Shown here: positions 49,902 to 57,506 of the stretch, piece after piece | Layout of the letters: each line of letters opens with the position of its first letter | How positions within the stretch are numbered: position 1 is the first letter of the stretch | Assembly: GCF_009647605.1 (NCBI RefSeq) | Contig: NZ_WJIF01000001.1 | Coordinates: forward strand, 417,655 to 481,654 | DNA from: Agromyces agglutinans | GTDB taxonomy: Bacteria; Actinomycetota; Actinomycetes; Actinomycetales; Microbacteriaceae | DNA length: 64,000 nucleotides | Reading direction: 5' to 3' | The notes under the pieces: generated by a model | Told to the model about the DNA's origin: nothing | The model's input: only the letters and a program-made list of their open reading frames with translations | The model's database searches: none | Made by a program: the position numbers and the translations under genes

Positions 49902-51031
49902 ACGTCGTGCTCGAGCCTGTCGCACCGGGATTCCGTCCCGACCAGCTCGAGGGCTTCCGCATCGGCGTGACCAGCGACCGCCGCTCGGCCGATCTCATCG
50001 ACGCCCTGGAGCGCCGGGGCGCGCAGGTGCTGCACGCCCCGACGCTGCGGATCGCGAACGCGCGTGTCGACGATCCCGTGATCGCCGACACGCGCGCGAT
50101 CATCGACGCCCGGCCCGACGTGCTGCTCGCGACGACCGCCTACGGCGTCCGCCGTTGGTTCGAGGTCGCGGATGCCGCGGGCCTCGGTGAGCCACTGGTC
50201 GATGCCCTGTCCGCGAGCGCGATCCTGGTGCGCGGCCCGAAGGCCAGGGGTGGCATCCGGGCCGCCGGCCTGAACGACGTGGGCATGAGCCCGCACGAGA
50301 CGACCGACTCGCTCGTCGACACCGTGCTCGAGCGGTACCCGCCCGGCCTCACCGTGGCCGTGCAGATGCACGGCGTCCTCGACCCGGCGCAGCTCGACCG
50401 GCTGCGCGAGCACCACGCACGGGTGCTCACGGTCGAGCCCTACCGGTGGACGCTGCCCGACGATGCCGACGAGCGCGTCGGCCGGCTGATCGACGCGATC
50501 GTGAGCCAGTCGCTGGACTGCGTGATGTTCACGAGCGCGCCCGCCGTGCACGCGCTGTTCGCCGCAGCCGAGGCCGTCGGGGCCGCCGAGGAGGTCATCG
50601 AGGCCATGCGGGGTCCGGTCGTCGCCGCCGCGGTCGGGCCGGTCACGGCGCAGCCCCTCATCGACGCCGGCATCGACCCGATCCAGCCCGACCGGTTCCG
50701 CATGGGCGCGCTCATCCGCCTCGTGTGCGAGCACCTCGAACAGCACCGGGTCGAGCGCATCGTGACCCGAGCCGGGCCCGTCGAGCTGCGCGGCAGCGTG
50801 GTCGAGGTCGGCGGTCGCCGGATCTCCCTCGCGCCGGTGGGCCGGGCCATCCTCCGCACGCTCGTCGCGGCCGACGGCTCGGTCGTCTCGCGCGAACAAC
50901 TGGCGAGGGCCTTGCCCGGCTCGTGCGACGAGCACGCCCTCGAGGTCGCCATGAGCCGGCTGCGCCAGACCATCGGCGTGCCCGGCGTGATCGCGACCGT
51001 CGTCAAGCGCGGCTACCGGGTGGACGTCTGA
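49898..51031 (+). CDS. HemD-winged-helix fusion regulator, NnaR type
   Basis: 377 residues. Residues about 20-265 form a uroporphyrinogen-III synthase (HemD) domain: FRIGVTSDRRSADLIDALERRGAQVLHAPTL in its first part, then VMFTSAPAVHALFAAAE and AAVGPVTAQPLIDAGI. Residues about 285-377 are an OmpR/PhoB-type winged helix (GRAILRTLVAADGSVVSREQLARAL and ALEVAMSRLRQTIG, ending VVKRGYRVDV). Proteins of this design, NnaR of streptomycetes and mycobacterial Rv0260c, activate nitrate/nitrite assimilation genes with GlnR. The HemD part may sense a tetrapyrrole; whether it still has synthase activity is unknown. The start is GTG, overlapping the cobA stop by four bases. Confidence 0.88.
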   Translation: MNVVLEPVAPGFRPDQLEGFRIGVTSDRRSADLIDALERRGAQVLHAPTLRIANARVDDPVIADTRAIIDARPDVLLATTAYGVRRWFEVADAAGLGEPLVDALSASAILVRGPKARGGIRAAGLNDVGMSPHETTDSLVDTVLERYPPGLTVAVQMHGVLDPAQLDRLREHHARVLTVEPYRWTLPDDADERVGRLIDAIVSQSLDCVMFTSAPAVHALFAAAEAVGAAEEVIEAMRGPVVAAAVGPVTAQPLIDAGIDPIQPDRFRMGALIRLVCEHLEQHRVERIVTRAGPVELRGSVVEVGGRRISLAPVGRAILRTLVAADGSVVSREQLARALPGSCDEHALEVAMSRLRQTIGVPGVIATVVKRGYRVDV

Positions 51032-51073
51032 GCGCGTGCCGGCCGGCCCGGGAAGCGTCCGGCGCCGACCTCA

Positions 51074-51094
51074 CACCCGCCCGCGCGGCGGGTG
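51074..51094 (+). terminator. Hairpin after the nirB-cobA-regulator operon
   Basis: CACCCGCC (51074-51081) pairs with GGCGGGTG (51087-51094) over 8 bp with a 5-nt CGCGC loop, about 40 nt after the regulator stop. No T run follows. It could end the upstream operon and so separate it from the narK promoter. Confidence 0.4.
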
Positions 51095-51140
51095 AGCAGG
51101 TGGAGACAGAGCGTTTACCACCGGCACGATCCGCAGAAAC
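51092..51140 (+). promoter_or_regulatory. GlnR-like half-sites upstream of narK
   Basis: TTTAC (51114-51118) and GAAAC (51136-51140) have the same 22-bp offset as in the nirB box. Going upstream in 11-bp steps there are GAGAC (51103-51107) and GTGAG (51092-51096), each one base off the half-site consensus. The unit between TTTAC and GAAAC (CACGA) does not match. The narK ATG lies about 58 bp after the last half-site. Confidence 0.45.
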
Positions 51141-51197
51141 ACCCTCCCCATACCTTCGGCACTACGAGCACCACCTGGATCACCTCCGGAGGACCTG

Positions 51198-52622
51198 ATG
51201 ACCGACACCGTGCACGACGACACCGCCACCACGACGACCGCAGCCGCCAGCGCGGCCGCCATCACGACCGCTCAGGCCGCGCTCGTCCACCGAGCCGGCC
51301 GCTGGATCGACGGCTGGGATCCCGAGGACCGCGAGCAGTGGGAGCGCGAGGGACGCGCGATCGCGAAGCGCAACCTCGGCTGGTCGATCTTCGCCGAGTT
51401 CCTCGGCTTCGTCGTGTGGCAGCTCTGGAGCATCGTCGCGGTCATGCTGCCCAAGGCCGGCTTCGACCTCGACACGACCCAGATCTTCTGGCTCATCTCC
51501 ATCCCGAGCCTCGTCGGCGCGACCCTGCGCATCCCCTACTCGTTCGTCGTCGCGAAGTTCGGCGGCCGCAACTGGACCATCGTCTCGGCGGCCCTGTTGC
51601 TCGTGCCGACCATCGCGATGGCCCTGTGCATCGGCAACCCCGACACTCCGTTCGGTGTGCTGCTGCTCGTCGCCGCACTCGCGGGCTTCGGCGGCGGCAA
51701 CTTCGCGAGCTCGATGTCGAACATCACGTTCTTCTACCCGCAGCGCGAGAAGGGCTGGGCCCTCGGGCTCAACGCCGCCGGCGGCAACATCGGCGCCTCG
51801 GTCGCGCAGCTCGTGGTGCCGATCGTCGTCACGCTCGGGGCCGCGGCCACGCTGAACCTGCCGTGGGCGGGCTGGATCTGGGTGCCGTTCATCCTGCTCG
51901 CGATGTTCGGCGCGTTCCGGTACATGGACAACCTGTCCAACGCCAAGACCGACTTCGCCGGCTCGGCCGCCGCCCTGCGCGAACCGCACCTCTGGCTGCT
52001 CTCACTGCTGTACATCGGCACGTTCGGCTCGTTCATCGGCTTCGCGAGCGTGTTCCCGAAGCTCATCGCCGACCAGTTCCCCGAGTTCTCGACGATCGCC
52101 ATCGGCGGGGCCTCCGTGACGCTGGCCTTCCTCGGCGCGCTGGTCGGCTCGCTCTCGCGGCCCTACGGCGGTCGACTCTCCGACCGGTTCGGCGGAGCGC
52201 GGGTCACGATGCTCGCCTTCGCGGCGATGGCGGTCATCACGGTCGGCGTCATCGCGACCCTCCCTCTCGGCAGCTTCTGGCTCTTCCTCGCGGCGTTCCT
52301 CCTGCTGTTCGCGGCGGCGGGCATCGGCAACGGCTCGACCTACCGGATGGTGCCGGTCGTGTTCGCGGTCCGCGGCGGGGGCGACGCGGCGACCGCGGGC
52401 GACGTTTCGACGCAGCGCAAGGCGGCGGCGGCGCTCGGCTTCATCTCGGCGATCGGCGCCTACGGCGGATTCCTGATCCCGCAGGCCCTGAGCCTCTCGT
52501 TCCAGGCCACGGGCGGCTACACGACGGCGTTCATCGTGTTCGTCGGCGCCTATGTGGCACTGCTCCTGCTCACATGGGCCATGTATGTCCGCGGCGCGGT
52601 CGCGCGCGCCGGGAAGATCTGA
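51198..52622 (+). CDS. narK: Nitrate/nitrite transporter (MFS, NarK family)
   Basis: 474 residues with twelve predicted membrane helices. The NarK signature loops are present: FGGGNFASSMSNITFFYP and the second, GLNAAGGNIGASVAQL. Nitrate uptake (or nitrate/nitrite exchange) across the membrane is the expected role. The N-terminal arm of about 45 residues is Thr/Ala-rich and variable. GGAGGACCT precedes the ATG. Only six bases separate its stop from nasA, so narK-nasA-FAD partner form an operon. Confidence 0.94.
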   Translation: MTDTVHDDTATTTTAAASAAAITTAQAALVHRAGRWIDGWDPEDREQWEREGRAIAKRNLGWSIFAEFLGFVVWQLWSIVAVMLPKAGFDLDTTQIFWLISIPSLVGATLRIPYSFVVAKFGGRNWTIVSAALLLVPTIAMALCIGNPDTPFGVLLLVAALAGFGGGNFASSMSNITFFYPQREKGWALGLNAAGGNIGASVAQLVVPIVVTLGAAATLNLPWAGWIWVPFILLAMFGAFRYMDNLSNAKTDFAGSAAALREPHLWLLSLLYIGTFGSFIGFASVFPKLIADQFPEFSTIAIGGASVTLAFLGALVGSLSRPYGGRLSDRFGGARVTMLAFAAMAVITVGVIATLPLGSFWLFLAAFLLLFAAAGIGNGSTYRMVPVVFAVRGGGDAATAGDVSTQRKAAAALGFISAIGAYGGFLIPQALSLSFQATGGYTTAFIVFVGAYVALLLLTWAMYVRGAVARAGKI

Positions 52623-52628
52623 GGCTCG

Positions 52629-54818
52629 ATGACGCCCGCGACCGACACCCACTGCCCGTACTGCGCGCTCCAGTGCGCGATGACGCTGACCGCGTCCGCG
52701 CGTGAACCCGTCATGGCGGCAGCGGCGACGGCGACGGCAGGTGCGATGGATGCCTCGGACGGGGCATCCATCGCACCGGTGACGGTCGCGGGGCGCGACT
52801 TCCCGACCAACCGCGGCGGCCTGTGCAAGAAGGGCTGGACGTCGGCCGAGCTGCTGCGCCGCCCCGGGCGGATCGAGCAGCCCCTGCTGCGGGGCGCCGA
52901 CGGCGAACTGCACGAGACCGACTGGGACACCGCGCTCGACGTCGTCGTCGCCGGCATCCGGCGCACGCAGGAGCGGTACGGGCCCGACGCGGTCGGCGTG
53001 TTCGGCGGCGGCGGCCTCACGAACGAGAAGGCGTACCTGCTCGGCAAGTTCGCCCGCATCGCCCTCGGCACGAGCCGCATCGACTACAACGGCCGGTTCT
53101 GCATGGCGTCGGCCGCCGCGGCCGGCACGCGTGCGTTCGGCATCGATCGCGGGCTGCCGTTCCCGCTCTCCGACCTCGACGGTGCGGCGACGGTGCTGCT
53201 GCTCGGCACGAACGTCGCCGAGACGATGCCGCCGTTCGTCGGGCACCTCGCGGGCGCGCAGGCCGCGGGCGGCCTCATCGTGGTCGACCCGCGGCGCACG
53301 CCCACCGCGCGGCTCACCGACGACGGGCAGGGCCTGCACCTGCAGCCCGCGCCCGGCACCGATCTGCTGCTGCTGCTCGGGCTCACGCACGTGGTGCTCG
53401 CCGAGGGCCTCGCCGACGAGGCGTACCTCGCGAACCGCACGATGGGGGTCGACGCTCTCCGGCGGAGCGTCGCCGCATGGTGGCCCGAGCGCGTGCAGTC
53501 CGAGACGGGCGTCGCGGCCCTCACGATCCGGCGGGTCGCGCGTCGGCTCGCCGCGGGCGCACGCACGGAACCGGGCACCGGCGGCACCTACATCCTCACG
53601 GGGCGCGGCGTCGAGCAGCACGTCGACGGCACCGACACCGCGACGGCGGCGATCAACCTCGCGCTCGTGCTGGGCCTGCCGGGCCGGCTCGGCTCGGGGT
53701 ACGGCACGCTGACCGGCCAGGGCAACGGGCAGGGCGGCCGCGAGCACGGCCAGAAGGCCGACCAGCTGCCCGGGTACCGCAAGATCACCGACCCCGCCGC
53801 CCGCGAGCACGTCGCCGGCGTGTGGGGCGTGCCGGCCGCCTCGATCCCCGGCCCGGGGATTCCGGCCGTCGAGCTGCTGCAGTCGCTCGGCCGACCGGAC
53901 GGCGTGCGAACGCTGCTCGTGCACGGGTCGAACGTCGTCGTCTCCGCACCGAACGCGAGCGTCGTGCGACGCGGGCTCGCGGAGCTCGACCTGCTCGTGG
54001 TGTGCGACTTCTTCCTCTCCGAGACGGCGGCGCTCGCCGACGTGGTGCTCCCCGTATGCCAGTGGGCCGAGGAGGAGGGCACCATGACCTCGCTCGAGGG
54101 CCGGGTCATCCGACGGCGACGGGCGATCGATCCGCCCGCGGGCGTGCGCGACGAACTCTGGATCCTGCACGAGCTCGCGCGGCGCCTCGACGCGCCGTCG
54201 ACCTTCCCTACCGACCCCGACACGGCATTCGAGGAGCTGCGCCTGGCCTCGGAGGGCGGCCTCGCCGACTACTCGGGCGTCGACTACGCGCTGCTCGACT
54301 CGGGCGCCGAGGTCTACTGGCCCTACCCGCGCGGCTCGGCCGGCACGCCGCGGCTGTTCGCCGACCGGTTCGCGCACGCGGACGGCCGTGCCCGCCTCGT
54401 GGCCGTGACGCCACGGCCATCGGCCGAACGGCCCGCCCGCGGGGAATCGAATGGGCTGACGCTCATCACGGGGCGCCTGCTCGAGCACTACCAGAGCGGC
54501 GCGCAGACCCGGCGCGTGCCCGAGCTCGCCGATGCCCAGCCCGACTCGCGGCTGCGCCTGCACCCCGCGACCGCCGCGCGACTGGGCCTCGCCGACGGCG
54601 ATCGGGTCGAGGTCGTCAACGCGCGCGGCGCCGCGCGCGCCCGCGTGCTCGTCACGCGCGACATCCGGCCCGACACGGCGTTCCTGCCGTTCCACTACCC
54701 CGGTGACGAGACCGCCAATCTCGTCACCTCCGACGCCGTCGACCCGGTGTCGTCGATGCCCGAGTTCAAGACCAGTGCCGTCCGCGTGCGGCGCCTCGAG
54801 CCCCAGGAGGCCCGATGA
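52629..54818 (+). CDS. nasA: Assimilatory nitrate reductase catalytic subunit (molybdopterin)
   Basis: 729 residues of the DMSO-reductase superfamily, reducing nitrate to nitrite in the cytoplasm. The N-terminal [4Fe-4S] ligands are Cys9, Cys12 and Cys16 (HCPYCALQC) and Cys66 (GGLCKKG). Cys in NGRFCMASAAAA is the likely Mo ligand. VVDPRRTPTARL, GLPGRLGSGYGTLTGQGNGQ and a C-terminal dinucleotide-binding domain (TGRLLEHYQSGAQTR) follow. No Tat signal is seen, in line with an assimilatory enzyme. About 49 residues separate Cys16 and Cys66, more than usual; this insertion (residues 25-55) is low in complexity and encoded over a 15-bp-stem inverted repeat. The stop overlaps the next gene by four bases. 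Confidence 0.92.
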   Translation: MTPATDTHCPYCALQCAMTLTASAREPVMAAAATATAGAMDASDGASIAPVTVAGRDFPTNRGGLCKKGWTSAELLRRPGRIEQPLLRGADGELHETDWDTALDVVVAGIRRTQERYGPDAVGVFGGGGLTNEKAYLLGKFARIALGTSRIDYNGRFCMASAAAAGTRAFGIDRGLPFPLSDLDGAATVLLLGTNVAETMPPFVGHLAGAQAAGGLIVVDPRRTPTARLTDDGQGLHLQPAPGTDLLLLLGLTHVVLAEGLADEAYLANRTMGVDALRRSVAAWWPERVQSETGVAALTIRRVARRLAAGARTEPGTGGTYILTGRGVEQHVDGTDTATAAINLALVLGLPGRLGSGYGTLTGQGNGQGGREHGQKADQLPGYRKITDPAAREHVAGVWGVPAASIPGPGIPAVELLQSLGRPDGVRTLLVHGSNVVVSAPNASVVRRGLAELDLLVVCDFFLSETAALADVVLPVCQWAEEEGTMTSLEGRVIRRRRAIDPPAGVRDELWILHELARRLDAPSTFPTDPDTAFEELRLASEGGLADYSGVDYALLDSGAEVYWPYPRGSAGTPRLFADRFAHADGRARLVAVTPRPSAERPARGESNGLTLITGRLLEHYQSGAQTRRVPELADAQPDSRLRLHPATAARLGLADGDRVEVVNARGAARARVLVTRDIRPDTAFLPFHYPGDETANLVTSDAVDPVSSMPEFKTSAVRVRRLEPQEAR
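52740..52777. repeat. 15-bp inverted repeat inside nasA, containing a GGATGCC pair
   Basis: GGTGCGATGGATGCC (52740-52754) and its exact complement (52763-52777) flank an 8-nt loop. The DNA encodes residues 38-50 of NasA, inside the insertion between the third and fourth iron-sulfur cysteines. The stem would be very stable in mRNA, about 110 nt after the start codon. No T run follows. Confidence 0.85.
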
Positions 54819-56503
54819 CCGAGCCGTCGAACCGATCCGCCGACGCATCCCGCGACCCGCGACCGATGCGCGTCGTGCTCGTGGGCTACGGCCCCGTCGG
54901 CTCGCGCTTCGTCGACGAACTCCTGCCCGTCGTGCGCGCGGGGCTCGCCTCGCTCACCGTCATCGGCACCGAGACCGCCGACGCCTACAACCGCGTCCTC
55001 GTCGCCGAGCACGCCGTCGGCTCGGTCGGGCTCGACTCGATGACCGTCGCCGACCGCGCCGCCGCCGAGGAGGCGGGCGTCGACCTGCGCACGGGCGTCT
55101 CGGTGCGCCGCATCGACCGCGGCGCGCACGAGGTCGTCCTCGACACCGGCGAGCGCGTGGCTTACGACCGGCTCGTGCTGGCGACCGGCGCTCGCGCCAA
55201 CACCCCCACGCTCGACGGCATCGAGCGCTCGCGCCGCGACCTGGCCTCGCTCGAGCGCTATCCCGCGGAGCTCGTAGCATCCGACGACCGCCTGCCGCAA
55301 GGTGTGACCGCCCTTCGCGACCTCGACGACGCCGCGCGCGTGCGCGAGGCGGTGCGAGGGCGAAAGCGCGTCATCGTGCTCGGCGCCGGCGTGCTCGGCC
55401 TCGAGATCGCGCTGGCCGCCGCGCACGCCGGTGCCCAGGTCTGCGTCGTGCACCACGGCGCCCACCCGATGCCCCGCAACCTCGACCGCGGCGGCGGCGG
55501 CGTGCTGCGCCAGGCGCTGCGGCGCACGGGCGTCACGGTGATCGCGCACAGCCGCGCCGAGGCGATCGCCTTCCGCACCGAGGCCGACGGCTCGCGCGCG
55601 TTCGACATGCTCGTGACCGCCGACGGCAAGCAACTGAAGGGCGACCTCCTCGTGCTCTCGTGCGGCGTCACGCCGCGCGCCGAGCTCGCGACGCTCGCGG
55701 GACTCCGCACCTCGACCGGCGTCGTGGTCGACCGGGGCCTGCGCAGCTGGAGCGACCCCGACGTCTTCGCCATCGGCGACTGCGCCCACGTCGTCGAGCG
55801 CACCGAGGAGACGATCGGCCGCCGTGACCTGCCCGGCGGCCCGTCGGGACTCATCGGCCCGGGCTGGCGTCAGGCGGCCTGGCTCGCCGCGCGGTGGACC
55901 GACGAGCTCGAGGGTCGCGCCGCGCACGACCACGAGGGGCGCGAGCTCGCGTCGATCGGCATGGCCCCCGAAGCCGACCCGATCGTCATGCTGAAGGCCG
56001 AGCACATCGATGTCGTCGCCGTCGGCGAGGTCGCCCCCGAGCCGTGGGACGACGATCCCGCCCCCGGCGACCCCGGCGCTCGACGCGTCGCCCAGTGGGC
56101 CGACCCCGAGCACCTGCGCTACGTCAAGATGGTCACGCGCGGCGGCGTGCTCTCCGGCTTCGTCAGCGTCGGGATGCCCCGCACCGCGGCCGAGCTGACG
56201 CTCCTGTTCGAACGACGGGCGGAACTGCCGGCCGACCGGTCGATGCTGCTGCGGTTCGACGGCCCCGACTACGACCCGTCGGAGGACGCGGACGCGTTCG
56301 CCCCGACGTCGACGGTGTGCTGGTGCAACGCGGTGACGGTCGAGCGCATCGAGGAGTCCGCCGCGTGCGGCAACGACACCGTCGAGTGCGTCGGACGCGA
56401 CACGCGCGCCGGCACCGGATGCGGCGGCTGCAAGGGCCGCATCGCCGACGTGCTGGCGCGGTTCGCCGAGACCGGCGGCGCCGCGGCCTCCCCCGTCGGC
56501 TGA
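54815..56503 (+). CDS. FAD/[2Fe-2S] oxidoreductase, likely electron-donor subunit of nitrate reductase
   Basis: 562 residues. The N-terminal FAD/NAD(P)H module has VVLVGYGPVGSRFVDELLP, LVLATGARANTP, VIVLGAGVLGLEIALAAAHAG and VFAIGDCAHVVE. A C-terminal BFD-like domain carries CWCNAVTVERIEES and GTGCGGCKGRIADVL, four cysteines for a [2Fe-2S] cluster. The same plan is seen in the NasB electron-transfer subunit of Bacillus nitrate reductase and in the N-terminal half of NirB, whose catalytic siroheme domain is absent here. Overlap with nasA by four bases (ATGA) supports a shared complex that passes electrons from NAD(P)H to NasA. The direct electron path is inferred. Confidence 0.86.
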   Translation: MTEPSNRSADASRDPRPMRVVLVGYGPVGSRFVDELLPVVRAGLASLTVIGTETADAYNRVLVAEHAVGSVGLDSMTVADRAAAEEAGVDLRTGVSVRRIDRGAHEVVLDTGERVAYDRLVLATGARANTPTLDGIERSRRDLASLERYPAELVASDDRLPQGVTALRDLDDAARVREAVRGRKRVIVLGAGVLGLEIALAAAHAGAQVCVVHHGAHPMPRNLDRGGGGVLRQALRRTGVTVIAHSRAEAIAFRTEADGSRAFDMLVTADGKQLKGDLLVLSCGVTPRAELATLAGLRTSTGVVVDRGLRSWSDPDVFAIGDCAHVVERTEETIGRRDLPGGPSGLIGPGWRQAAWLAARWTDELEGRAAHDHEGRELASIGMAPEADPIVMLKAEHIDVVAVGEVAPEPWDDDPAPGDPGARRVAQWADPEHLRYVKMVTRGGVLSGFVSVGMPRTAAELTLLFERRAELPADRSMLLRFDGPDYDPSEDADAFAPTSTVCWCNAVTVERIEESAACGNDTVECVGRDTRAGTGCGGCKGRIADVLARFAETGGAAASPVG

Positions 56504-56566
56504 CGCGGGGAGGCCACGCGGGGTCGCTCGACGCCGAGCACGCGCCGGACGCGGCAAGCCGCCGGC

Positions 56567-57349
56567 TCAGACCCGGCTGCGGTACTCCTGGTCCTGCGCG
56601 ATCGCGTCGGCACGCGCCAGGACGAGCGACACCAGTGATTCGGGCGCGACCTCGCCGGGCAGCAGCAGCGGCTCGGCCACCGCGTCGGCGCCGGCGAGCA
56701 CGACCGCGTCGTAGAAGGCGCCGGGCGCGAGCAGGTAGGCGGCGACGACGACCCGGGTGCCCGGATGCACGGCCCGCACCGTCTCGATCGCGTCGGGCAG
56801 TCGCGGGATCGCCGCGGCGATGAACCCGAGCGTCACCGGCCGGCCGAGGCGCGCGCCGAGCATCCGCGCGGTCTCGAAGCACTCGCGCACCGCGCGAGGG
56901 TCGTTGGAGCCCGCCGCGGCGAGCACGACCGAGACGTCCTCGTCGTCGAGCGTGCCGAGACGGGCAAGGCGCGCGACGAGCACGTCGACGATCCGCTCGT
57001 CGGGCCCGAGCGGGTCGGCGAGGGCGGCGCCGGCGACCGGCAGACGGTCGAGTCCCCGCGCGAGGCCGGTACGCATGTGATAGCCCGCGGAGAGCACCAG
57101 GGGCACGATGATCGCCTGCGGATCGGCCACGCTCTCGGCGAGGGCCGCCGCGAGATCGGTGTGCTGGGCGTCGACGAAGGCGATCGAGACGTCGGCCTCG
57201 GGGCGCGCGGTCGCAACACCGTCGACCAGTCGCATGATCGCCTCGCGGTTCGCGGCCGAGGGGGCGCCGTGCGTCACCGCCACGAGGCGGAGCGGGCGCG
57301 GCCCGCCGCCGTCGAGGAGGATCCCGGAACCTGCCGACCCGATCGCCAC
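56567..57349 (-). CDS. Sirohydrochlorin chelatase-like protein (CbiX/SirB family)
   Basis: About 260 residues with two related halves. The first holds VAVTHGAPSAANREAIMRLV and IIVPLVLSAGYHMRTGL, the second SVVLAAAGSNDPRAVREC and VVVAAYLLAPGAFYDAVV. The His residues in VTHGAP and AGYHMRTG are the expected metal-insertion ligands; the second half lacks them, as in double-domain proteins where one half is inactive. It would put iron into sirohydrochlorin to make siroheme for NirB. The GTG at 57347-57349 is preferred because GGCGGAG lies 5 nt upstream; a GTG six codons earlier has no such site. It points toward the FAD-partner gene and has its own promoter region. Confidence 0.87.
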   Translation of the reverse strand: MAIGSAGSGILLDGGGPRPLRLVAVTHGAPSAANREAIMRLVDGVATARPEADVSIAFVDAQHTDLAAALAESVADPQAIIVPLVLSAGYHMRTGLARGLDRLPVAGAALADPLGPDERIVDVLVARLARLGTLDDEDVSVVLAAAGSNDPRAVRECFETARMLGARLGRPVTLGFIAAAIPRLPDAIETVRAVHPGTRVVVAAYLLAPGAFYDAVVLAGADAVAEPLLLPGEVAPESLVSLVLARADAIAQDQEYRSRV

Positions 57350-57388
57350 GAATGCTCCGCCTTCCACCCAGGCGAACGACGATTCGCC

Positions 57389-57417
57389 GTTTCGACGGTA
57401 CGAACACCGTGTTACCG
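57389..57417 (-). promoter_or_regulatory. GlnR-like half-sites and GTGTTACCG box upstream of the cbiX-like gene
   Basis: On the minus strand GTAAC (57415-57411) and GAAAC (57393-57389) have the same 22-bp offset as at nirB and narK, with a non-matching middle unit. The plus strand reads GTGTTACCG at 57409-57417, identical to two boxes in the nirD-nirB gap. The gene start is about 40 bp away, so these sites sit where an activator would bind. Confidence 0.45.
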
Positions 57418-57422
57418 TGCCT

Positions 57423-57444
57423 CGTCCCGGGTGTTTCCGGGACG
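57423..57444 (-). terminator. Hairpin after trmD
   Basis: CGTCCCGG (57423-57430) pairs with 57437-57444 over 8 bp, loop GTGTTT. It lies about 63 nt after the trmD stop on the minus strand and would keep the ribosomal-protein operon from running into the cbiX-like gene. Stem length is modest. Confidence 0.45.
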
Positions 57445-57506
57445 TGAAGACTCCCTCACGCGCCCGGCGCAGGCGCAGAGGGGCGAGGTGCGATCGTGCG
57501 TGCGGC

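Noticed and set aside
44519-57506. The nitrate module as a recent mobile island
   Set aside because: No integrase, transposase, flanking direct repeat or tRNA is visible, and base composition and codon use look the same as around it. I keep insertion as an inference from gene order only.
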